A DNA stretch of 19,138 nt from Photorhabdus cinerea (lineage in GTDB: Bacteria > Pseudomonadota > Gammaproteobacteria > Enterobacterales > Enterobacteriaceae): assembly GCF_011189575.1 (NCBI RefSeq), contig NZ_PUJW01000038.1:1-19138 (forward strand), written 5' to 3'. A program made the position numbers and the translations under genes. The notes under the pieces were generated by a model, which ran no database searches, had not been told where the DNA came from, and saw only the letters and a program-made list of their open reading frames with translations. Of the stretch, positions 7,614-12,976 are shown piece after piece. Within the stretch, counting starts at the first letter, position 1, and each line of letters begins with the position of its first letter.

Positions 7614-8320
7614 ACCAATTCCTTACGCCTGACTATTTTTACTGTTCTGTTACGCCAATAGTCGCTATACGGGATGATCTGACTTAACTGTCCGTACAAA
7701 TGATGAAGCAGCATCCCACTATTCACAAAAATGCCAGCATGATTGGGCACATCAGATTGAACTTGCATGATGATCATATCACCATCTCGTGGGTTATCCG
7801 TGATCTCGACAAAGCCCTCTTTCTGCCAGTTCTCTATGTAGAGATTTTCGCCTTCTTCCCACCAATGACGATCAACACTGTAGTTATGGAGAAGTAAACC
7901 ATGTTCTTTCTTGTAGTAATCCATAATTAATGACCAACAATCAGCATAGCCAAGTACAAAAGCACGACCTGTTAATGGCCTGTCACCACGCGGCTGTATC
8001 ATTTTGATATCACCCTCCAGCCATGAAGCAATAACCCACAGAAGCCCGGTAGCATCACACTGCAAATAATCCAATTCACTTGGTTGCGTTGTCACACCAT
8101 CCCCACAATGGCTATGAATAATCGCGGTTATTGTTCCCCAGTCTTCAGCTGCTGCATAATCTTCAGGTGACAACTCGAAATGTTCCGCGGGTTCTTTTGA
8201 TAAGTTACGGCAACGGAAATATTTCTCTACTCTGCCTTTTTGAGCAATAACACCACAACACTCATTGAGATATTCTGATTTCACATGCTCAAATATTGCA
8301 GCTATAGTTTTTTCTCTCAT
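7610..8320 (-). CDS. K: Lambda gpK-like tail assembly peptidase (JAB + NlpC/P60)
   Basis: This protein of about 236 residues has two peptidase domains. The JAMM/MPN metalloprotease part shows Glu22 (NECCG), the HSH zinc ligands at 71-73, Ser83 and Asp86 (PSELDY). The NlpC/P60 part shows the catalytic Cys130 (YADCW), His196 (PNHAGIF) and a later His208-209. Residues are counted from a GTG at 8326; ATG codons at 8323 and 8320 follow. I prefer 8320 because the GAGG at 8326-8329 then stands five bases away. In lambda K acts in tail tip assembly, and in related phages in peptidoglycan cleavage. It overlaps L upstream and I downstream. All catalytic residues are present. Confidence 0.9.
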   Translation of the reverse strand: MREKTIAAIFEHVKSEYLNECCGVIAQKGRVEKYFRCRNLSKEPAEHFELSPEDYAAAEDWGTITAIIHSHCGDGVTTQPSELDYLQCDATGLLWVIASWLEGDIKMIQPRGDRPLTGRAFVLGYADCWSLIMDYYKKEHGLLLHNYSVDRHWWEEGENLYIENWQKEGFVEITDNPRDGDMIIMQVQSDVPNHAGIFVNSGMLLHHLYGQLSQIIPYSDYWRNRTVKIVRRKELV

Positions 8321-8322
8321 CA

Positions 8323-9066
8323 TCACCTCGAAATCAAGCCAGATGCCGGGAACCCGCCGAAATCCAAAGGATTATTTTTACCAAACCGCTTTTTACAGTC
8401 TGACAGTAACCCTCCACATTCATCTTTTGCCGGATCATCGGTTGGCTTTCCGTCTTTATCAAAATATTTCGTACCCGTGTAACCACAGCCGTTTCCGGTC
8501 CTGTACCACCCGCGCATACACCAGGTACAAATTGTGTGGATTTGCCGGGTTGGAATACGTAATCCTTGCAGATCAAACGGGCTAGATAATTCAAACTCTA
8601 CAATCTCACCGGCTATCTCATTCGTTTTAGTATCAATATAGAAAACTTACTTAAAGCATTCATCAGGATTCTCTGTTGAATTACCCTCTGTGAAATTTTT
8701 CGCGTCAAGATAGTGTGCAAATGTTTCAAATATCGTTACTTTTGCCTGTAACATATCTTCAAATTTCAAACAAAGAGAAGAGATAAGGCTATTGATATTC
8801 GAAACAATTAATTTTGGCCGCGGCGGTGAACCATCACTTGATTTTGACATTCCGTCAATTTGATAAGGCCAAGCACCATATTCTTTTCCCTGCCACCATA
8901 TTGATTTTGACTTAAGATCTCCACCAGCTTCTATTTCTTCCTCTGTGTGCGGCAAGTTGTGAGCATGAAACCGCAATACAGGCCCACCGAACTGACTACA
9001 GTCAACTTCAATTAGCTGAATTCGATTGCCCGGTTCTAATTTTTGTACATCTGATGTGATTTTCAT
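8323..9066 (-). pseudogene. L: Lambda gpL-like minor tail protein with an in-frame TAA
   Basis: The frame encodes 139 residues from the ATG at 9066 (RIQLIEVDCSQFGG, IWWQGKEYGAWPYQI, AKVTIFETFAHYLDAKNF). It stops at TAA (8647-8649) after DECFK, then continues open in the same frame for 107 codons. That second part begins with VFYIDTKTNEIAGE and contains the Cys-rich end typical of gpL (CTWCMRG, GNGCGYTG, KDECGGLLSDCKKRF, NPLDFGGFP). Four of these Cys residues bind an iron-sulphur cluster in lambda gpL. Homologues have Gln at the stop position, so CAA to TAA is the probable change. The start overlaps the M stop, and the end overlaps K. Without read-through, the cluster-binding half is lost and tail tips should not form. 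Confidence 0.88.
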
Positions 9067-9407
9067 GCTGAAAATGCCTGTTCAAATGTCGCATTAATTG
9101 TCAAAGCCGTAGGAGATAACGGCGTCATAGTGATAGAACTAGCATCAACTCTGTAAAGCCCCTTTTGACCAAATGGGGGGGTCCATATGAAGCTTTTAGC
9201 TGTGTGCTGTCTGATGAAATTGAGTATCGGTATTACTTCATCTTTATGTCCCGTGTAAGTAAAAGGCCATTTCTGCGACTCAGGATTAATACCGTTCACA
9301 GCAACCTGGGAATACCCATCCCCGAATTGCACTTTTCTTACATTATGTGCGAACTCTCCCGCGGGACTGCTTTGTATCTGAGTTCGCCACTTGAATTCTT
9401 CTGCCAT
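9063..9407 (-). CDS. M: Lambda gpM-like minor tail protein
   Basis: This 114-residue protein matches the phage minor tail protein M family: VRKVQFGDGYSQVAVNG near residue 24, the WPFTYTG turn and the late SFIWTPPFGQKGLY segment. It is one of the tail tip proteins made between H and L. The start follows ACGAGGTC (a good ribosome site) only some 30 bases downstream of a repeated terminator hairpin. Its stop overlaps the L start. The gene looks intact. In lambda it directly follows H; here more than 3.5 kb of accessory DNA lies between. Confidence 0.9.
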   Translation of the reverse strand: MAEEFKWRTQIQSSPAGEFAHNVRKVQFGDGYSQVAVNGINPESQKWPFTYTGHKDEVIPILNFIRQHTAKSFIWTPPFGQKGLYRVDASSITMTPLSPTALTINATFEQAFSA

Positions 9408-9430
9408 TTATGACCTCGTTTTTAAGATAC

Positions 9431-9452
9431 AAAAAAACCGCAATTAAGCGGC
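9431..9452 (-). terminator. Repeated moron-border terminator, copy 2
   Basis: On the minus strand GCCGCTTAATTGCGG is followed by seven T and then the M ribosome site. It is nearly identical to copy 1 (5508-5531) and copy 3 (16182-16203), including the TTTTTCAT bases before the stem. Confidence 0.75.
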
Positions 9453-9475
9453 GTATATGAAAAACAAGTAGTCGT

Positions 9476-9605
9476 CTATCCAAAAATTCTTTTTAGTCCA
9501 TTCTCATATTGTTCTTCATTGTCACTCATTTTTGCCAAGCTAAGTATGCGGCCCTCACTTTTAGCTAACGTTTGATATATCTGATTCTTGCCTATCAAAG
9601 GTAAT
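9476..9605 (-). other. Possible remnant coding segment after yafQ
   Basis: Between the yafQ stop and the border terminator the minus strand has an open frame of about 40 codons. It carries a polar, plausible protein tail (KNQIYQTLAKSEGR, ending NGLKRIFG) but no start of its own after yafQ. It may be the 3' end of a gene displaced when the toxin-antitoxin pair arrived, or chance. No family is recognised. Confidence 0.25.
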
Positions 9606-9887
9606 CTATAAACCAAGCTCTGAGTGAGAGCCAAGGCGGACAAGGCGCAATGTATCCGCATCGGGTTTCTGATAAATCAGTATCAAGTCAGGCTTAATAT
9701 GACAATCTCGAAAATCCTTCCAATCACCAGAAAGAGCATGATCACAATATTTCGGCTCTAACAAGCTATCAGAAGCCAATAATTCAATCATCAGCATCAG
9801 GGCATCATCAAGAATTTCACGATGCCGACCTTTCTTTTCTCTCTTGTAATCTCGCTTGAACTGGCTTGCGTAATCAATCGTCCTCAT
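9606..9887 (-). CDS. yafQ: YafQ-family mRNA interferase toxin
   Basis: This 93-residue RelE-superfamily toxin cleaves mRNA on the ribosome in the known YafQ system. The YafQ active-site residues are all visible: His50 (CDHAL), His63 and Asp67 (CHIKPD) and His88 (GSHSE). The WKDFRD and LILIY segments also match the family. It overlaps the antitoxin gene by 14 bases, so the pair is one operon with antitoxin first, as in E. coli dinJ-yafQ. Both genes are intact. It is the last gene of the H-M accessory block before tail gene M. Confidence 0.92.
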   Translation of the reverse strand: MRTIDYASQFKRDYKREKKGRHREILDDALMLMIELLASDSLLEPKYCDHALSGDWKDFRDCHIKPDLILIYQKPDADTLRLVRLGSHSELGL

Positions 9888-10137
9888 TGAGATCGGCCAT
9901 TAAATCTTTTACTGTTGAGAATGATTTACCGCAACCTTTACGAGCTTCTTTCATGGCCTCAATGGTTTCAGCATTGGGTATCAAAGGCTCAAATGGCAAT
10001 GCTTTTTCTCTTGCTACTCGCGTTAACATCATGCGAACGGCATCTGATACAGTCAGGCCCATAGCAGCCAGAACCGCAGCCGCTTCTGCTTTAATCTCCC
10101 CATCAATACGGGCTTGTACTAATTGGTTTGTAGCCAT
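9874..10137 (-). CDS. dinJ: DinJ-family antitoxin (RelB/DinJ)
   Basis: This 87-residue antitoxin has an N-terminal ribbon-helix-helix domain (VQARIDGEIKAEAAAVL, then TVSDAVRMMLTRVA, then EKALPFEPLIPNAET) very close to E. coli DinJ. A C-terminal tail wraps the toxin. It neutralises YafQ and represses the operon by binding a palindrome over the promoter. The start at 10137 is chosen over the ATG at 10152, because MATNQLVQARID is the family start and a GAGA motif stands upstream. The palindrome ATGACA-C-TGTCAT lies about 20 bases upstream. Confidence 0.9.
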   Translation of the reverse strand: MATNQLVQARIDGEIKAEAAAVLAAMGLTVSDAVRMMLTRVAREKALPFEPLIPNAETIEAMKEARKGCGKSFSTVKDLMADLNEDD

Positions 10138-10155
10138 ATTAAGATCTCTCATTGA

Positions 10156-10177
10156 ATGACACTGTCATGCAATTATA
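10156..10177 (-). promoter_or_regulatory. dinJ-yafQ promoter and operator
   Basis: On the minus strand a perfect -10 box TATAAT (10172-10177) is followed by the 13-base palindrome ATGACA-G-TGTCAT (10156-10168). DinJ/RelB antitoxins bind short palindromes at this location. The -35 region is weak (TTGCTG at 10195-10200, 17-base spacing). Confidence 0.65.
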
Positions 10178-10482
10178 ATTCAATGAATATCTTTCAGCAA
10201 GGAATATTGTTGACAGGGTTACTCTCTGGGGTTATCTTGCGCTTTCGAGGCTTCGAAACCTCTTACAAGCGGACCAAACCAACCCCGTTAGCGTTGGATT
10301 TTTTATGCCTGTCATTCAGTGGACGCAATGCGCGGCCACACCCCCGATCAAAGTCGGGAGGGCGACGAATACAACACCCAGTAATGGGGAATAAGTCCGC
10401 GGTACTTGTAGCCGTTTCGAACCTCCCGGCACCATCATATGGTTTCTCTTCGAAAAAGATACAAGGAGTCAGCAATGACTAA
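10156..10482 (+). CDS. Ash/Icd-like leader open frame overlapping the antirepressor start
   Basis: The open frame stops with TAA at 10480-10482, overlapping the antirepressor ATG. Its second half (FLCLSFSGRNARPHPRS, then IQHPVMGNKSAVL, then LPAPSYGFSSKK) resembles the Ash family found before phage antirepressors, often annotated as host division inhibitor Icd-like. In P1 the icd frame likewise overlaps ant and is the direct target of c4 RNA. The ATG at 10156 lies before the promoter at 10210, so translation must start later; TTG at 10294 and ATG at 10384 are options, neither with a good ribosome site. The protein-level likeness may partly reflect conservation of the RNA leader rather than of a peptide. 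Confidence 0.4.
   Translation: MTLSCNYNSMNIFQQGILLTGLLSGVILRFRGFETSYKRTKPTPLALDFLCLSFSGRNARPHPRSKSGGRRIQHPVMGNKSAVLVAVSNLPAPSYGFSSKKIQGVSND
10210..10238 (+). promoter_or_regulatory. Strong sigma-70 promoter for the C4-like RNA and antirepressor
   Basis: A perfect -35 box TTGACA (10210-10215), 17 bases and TATCTT (10233-10238) give a near-consensus promoter on the plus strand. Transcription would start near 10245 and enter the C4-like region and then the ORF6N antirepressor. Confidence 0.75.
10245..10304 (+). ncRNA. c4: C4-like antisense RNA upstream of the antirepressor
   Basis: From the promoter just upstream, a transcript of about 60 bases would run to a terminator-like hairpin (CCAAC / GTTGG, 10279-10297, then ATTTTTT). 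Two segments are complementary to the antirepressor leader further down. Positions 10247-10259 pair with 10414-10425 over 12 pairs with one bulged C. Positions 10265-10274 (ACAAG and CGGAC) pair with two blocks in 10395-10409 (GTCCG and CTTGT). Such paired a/b segments are the hallmark of the phage P1/P7 c4 RNA, which is cut from the same transcript as ant and blocks its translation. The assignment rests on architecture, not on a covariance search. Confidence 0.6.
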
Positions 10483-11260
10483 TCAAATTTCAGCTCAAAA
10501 CCTCCAAGCTATCATTCATAACAGTATTCCAGTAATCACAACTGAATTACTTGCTGAACTGTATGGAACTGAAATCAACAATATTCAGCAAAACTTCAAG
10601 CGTAATAAAGAGCGCTTCACCGAAGGTAAGCATTACTTCAAAGCAACTGGGGATATCCTCAAAAATTTGCGACTGACAGTTAGTCAGTTACAAATTTCTA
10701 GCAAGGTAAGAAGTCTGATTCTCTGGACCGAACGCGGAGCGGCTCGTCATGCTAAAATGCTCGATACTGATAAAGCCTGGGACGTATTTGAAGCACTGGA
10801 AGATTGCTATTTCAGCCAGAAAGATACAATGGCGACACCCACTAAAACCACAACAGACGAGCGCACACCTCTGCGTGATGCTGTAAACATGCTGGTGGGT
10901 AAAAAGGGGTTGATGTACCCGGAGGCTTATAGTTTCATTCATCAGCGTTTTAACGTCTCTCATATCGATCAACTGCCAGCGGAGAGAATTCCCGAAGCTA
11001 TCGAGTATGTTCATAAGCTGGCATTAGAGGGTGAGTATCTTGGCAAAGAGACCTCACTTTCGTTAAACGGAATCCAGTTCCCCGAAAATGGCAAAATTCT
11101 TATAACGATGCGAAATAGCACGGTTGATAGCTGCGAAATAGTTCGCCCGGATAGCCACGTATTGACTCTTAACACATTCATGGAGTTAGCACAAAAAGCC
11201 GGTTATCTCATTATTCATAGAGAAAATCTGTTGAACATGAAAAACAGTTGGAAGTACTAA
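10475..11260 (+). CDS. ant: ORF6N-domain phage antirepressor
   Basis: This 261-residue protein lies on the strand opposite to the tail genes. An N-terminal ORF6N domain (about residues 15-110: IPVITTELLAELYGTEINN, NFKRNKERFTEGKHYF, LWTERGAARHAKML) is followed by a linker (TTTDERTPLRDAV) and a C-terminal domain shared with the P22-type antirepressor at 17510-18310. Phage antirepressors bind and inactivate CI-type repressors to start lytic growth. The start at 10475 has AAGGAG in front and keeps the ORF6N start. The leader carries a strong promoter, a C4-like RNA and an Ash-like frame, so expression is probably silenced at the RNA level in the lysogen. Intact. Confidence 0.88.
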   Translation: MTNQISAQNLQAIIHNSIPVITTELLAELYGTEINNIQQNFKRNKERFTEGKHYFKATGDILKNLRLTVSQLQISSKVRSLILWTERGAARHAKMLDTDKAWDVFEALEDCYFSQKDTMATPTKTTTDERTPLRDAVNMLVGKKGLMYPEAYSFIHQRFNVSHIDQLPAERIPEAIEYVHKLALEGEYLGKETSLSLNGIQFPENGKILITMRNSTVDSCEIVRPDSHVLTLNTFMELAQKAGYLIIHRENLLNMKNSWKY

Positions 11261-11279
11261 CCCCAAGCCAAGGATGGCA
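11010..11279 (+). repeat. Antirepressor 3'-end repeat, arm 1
   Basis: These 270 bases encode the last part of the ORF6N antirepressor plus about 20 bases past its stop. They align without gaps to the reverse complement of 17491-17760. I count 25 mismatches by hand, about 91% identity. The last 30 bases, including the stop codon and CCCCAAGCCAAGGATGGCA, are identical. Confidence 0.9.
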
Positions 11280-11284
11280 GGGTT
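11259..11284 (+). terminator. Possible terminator after the ORF6N antirepressor
   Basis: AACCC (with the stop codon) pairs with GGGTT, with an inner GCC/GGC pair. The tract after it is TTAACT, so it is weak. The left arm is shared with the other antirepressor copy; the right arm is not. Confidence 0.35.
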
Positions 11285-11310
11285 TAACTAAAAGCTCTGA
11301 GTCGCATCAA

Positions 11311-11685
11311 TCATTCCAGTGTCTTTTCTGAATTCAAATCGCTACCACAATGCTTGCACTTTATAGCCTCTTTTCTTATTGCTTCAGCACAAAAAGGACA
11401 TTTTTTGTATTCAACACTTTCACCATTGATTATTGCTTTCCTCTCATCCGTAGATGTAGATAGAGCAATAATCAAACCAAGAAGCGGGGCCGTAAATGCC
11501 ATGAATCCGGCGATAATTCCATTGCCATTAGTAATATTAGAGGTCAAAACAACGATGCCAAAAGATACAACACACATAGCGATTAAATAACAAAAACCAA
11601 TAAGGGCACCATTTCTTTTTCCTGCTACCACACTAACAACGATTGCAACTATGACATAAATAATAAATCCAAATATAGGTTCCAT
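11311..11685 (-). CDS. Membrane protein with C-terminal zinc ribbon
   Basis: This 124-residue protein has three hydrophobic segments (about residues 3-22, 28-50 and 57-80), followed by a soluble tail with two Cys pairs, CPFC and CKHC, separated by ten residues. That is a classic zinc ribbon (UPF0547/zinc-ribbon type). The start at 11685 is chosen because GGAG precedes it and the membrane segment begins at once; the ATG at 11745 adds an unlikely polar leader. It lies 76 bases after the lipoprotein gene on the same strand, so they may be co-transcribed. Both look like lysogen-expressed envelope genes. Exact function unknown. Confidence 0.75.
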   Translation of the reverse strand: MEPIFGFIIYVIVAIVVSVVAGKRNGALIGFCYLIAMCVVSFGIVVLTSNITNGNGIIAGFMAFTAPLLGLIIALSTSTDERKAIINGESVEYKKCPFCAEAIRKEAIKCKHCGSDLNSEKTLE

Positions 11686-11761
11686 GATATTAACTCCAAT
11701 TAAAACAGCAGTGCTTAAGTTGTTTTGATTCCTATTTGATACCAACGACCAACAATGACTA

Positions 11762-12211
11762 TCATGGTCTTAGTGAATCCAACTTCTCCTGTACTGCATT
11801 TCTCGACTTATTATCAGTTATTGGCATTTGCCTCATTTGCCCCATTGCCATTTGTGTCTCAACCCACATATCAGCCCAAACTTTAATTGAGTCGTTCACA
11901 CTGCCAATAGTAAACCTTATTTTACCTATTGGAGTTGTAGAATAACTATTGCCAATCATTAACTGAGTTAAGATAGCACTACCACCTTCCGTTTCTTTAG
12001 AGCAAAGTACAGAAGATGTTGACGACTCAACAACCATAAACCCTTTTTCGTTACAGTATGCTACCAACAAATCTCTGATGGCTTCTTTTGTTGTATTAGT
12101 GTAGATGCCCTCCGGTTTTCCTGATTGAGTTTGTTTCTTTAAAGGAACGTTATTGGCACACCCAGACAGCAAAACCGATCCTATCAATAAAGCAGTTAAT
12201 TTCTTCATCAT
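11762..12211 (-). CDS. Predicted lipoprotein
   Basis: The 149-residue product has a type II signal peptide: a basic start (MMKK), a hydrophobic core and the lipobox LLSGC with the lipidated Cys at about residue 18. The mature part contains a two-Cys soluble domain (AYCNEKGF and VLCSKETEG), which could form a disulphide. No known family is recognised. Ribosome site GAGAGG stands before the ATG pair at 12211 and 12208. A lipoprotein gene inside a tail operon, facing away from a divergent gene, fits a lysogenic-conversion moron that changes the host envelope, for example superinfection exclusion. That role is inference. Confidence 0.8.
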   Translation of the reverse strand: MMKKLTALLIGSVLLSGCANNVPLKKQTQSGKPEGIYTNTTKEAIRDLLVAYCNEKGFMVVESSTSSVLCSKETEGGSAILTQLMIGNSYSTTPIGKIRFTIGSVNDSIKVWADMWVETQMAMGQMRQMPITDNKSRNAVQEKLDSLRP

Positions 12212-12413
12212 TCATCCTCTCATTTAAGTGATAAGAGTTTAACCGTTATCGAGTGCAAATCAACGCAAAATCACGTCCGTGTGAACTGGGTTTATCTTCA
12301 GCCTGGTTGGATGTCGGGATTCACTAAATAATACTTTAGGTTAAGTTAAGTATTCAGCCAAATCTTAACTACAACAGAGTGATGGCTGATTACCTCTGAA
12401 TAAAGGAAATAGA
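12212..12413. promoter_or_regulatory. Divergent intergenic region
   Basis: This 202-base region separates the minus-strand lipoprotein from the plus-strand 71-residue gene and should hold both promoters. An inverted repeat GTTAAG (12345-12350) / CTTAAC (12364-12369) with a 13-base spacer could be an operator. No clear sigma-70 promoter pair was identified. Confidence 0.35.
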
Positions 12414-12629
12414 ATGGACAAAGAATTGTTAGAGCATCAGCTTGCATTTTTATTAGCCATTTCAATGGCCGAATCAGAAGATGCGGTAGCTTTGCGTACA
12501 AGAATTACCAGCTACATGGGTAAACTGGCAGAATCAGATAAATCCATGGTTGGTAAATCAAAAGCGGAAGCCCTGCTATCACTTTATGGCAAAGCTGATA
12601 ATATTTATTTCAAAATAATTAAAGATTAA
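12414..12629 (+). CDS. Small unknown plus-strand protein
   Basis: This 71-residue, mostly helical, charged protein (LLEHQLAFLLAISMAESED near the start, then MGKLAESDKSM) has a good ribosome site, AAAGGAAA, seven bases upstream. No family is recognised. It lies on the strand opposite to the tail genes and is divergent from the lipoprotein, which means that it has its own promoter and is an accessory gene. It might be a small regulator, but nothing in it shows a DNA-binding motif with certainty. Confidence 0.6.
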   Translation: MDKELLEHQLAFLLAISMAESEDAVALRTRITSYMGKLAESDKSMVGKSKAEALLSLYGKADNIYFKIIKD

Positions 12630-12645
12630 AAATAGTAATCCCCAG

Positions 12646-12927
12646 TTATTCGCTGGGAATATTTAATGACGCTATCACTTTCTTAGCATATTCAAACGCC
12701 CTTTTTTCAAATCCACTAAATGATACATCCGGCAAAAAATCTTCTTCATATTTAAACAAAAGAGTCGCATGCGTCATGTCACAAAAACCCCAAACATTAA
12801 CTTCCGCAGTTAATGTATCTATAATCCCTATGCCAGGCTTATTAAACTCATCATTTTTGACTGCCTTACTAATGCTTTCCCTGTCTAATCGAATGTTTTT
12901 TTTCGGAAATGAAACTTCAATGTTCAT
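12646..12927 (-). CDS. Small unknown protein after the tape measure gene
   Basis: This 93-residue protein begins after GAGGTGA, a strong ribosome site, and alternates beta and helical segments (EVNVWGFCDMTHATLLFKYEE, then FEKRAFEYAKKVIA). No membrane segment and no recognised family. It is 49 bases downstream of the H stop, separated by a terminator-like hairpin, and ends near the stop of the convergent 71-residue gene. It may be the first gene of the H-M accessory block rather than a structural protein. Confidence 0.6.
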   Translation of the reverse strand: MNIEVSFPKKNIRLDRESISKAVKNDEFNKPGIGIIDTLTAEVNVWGFCDMTHATLLFKYEEDFLPDVSFSGFEKRAFEYAKKVIASLNIPSE

Positions 12928-12940
12928 ACTTCACCTCATA

Positions 12941-12968
12941 ATATAAAAACAGGGCCATTATTGCCCCA
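12941..12968 (-). terminator. Terminator-like hairpin after the tape measure gene
   Basis: On the minus strand GGGGC and GCCCT pair around AATAATG and are followed by GTTTTTAT. The stem is short (five pairs with one G-T). It lies right after the H stop. Confidence 0.5.
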
Positions 12969-12976
12969 TGATTTAG

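Noticed and set aside
8334..8594. Separate 86-residue minus-strand protein
   Set aside because: It is an out-of-frame shadow of the second half of L, which has clear gpL sequence in the other frame.
9866..10159. Plus-strand open frame of 97 residues over dinJ
   Set aside because: It is antisense to the clearly recognised dinJ coding sequence.
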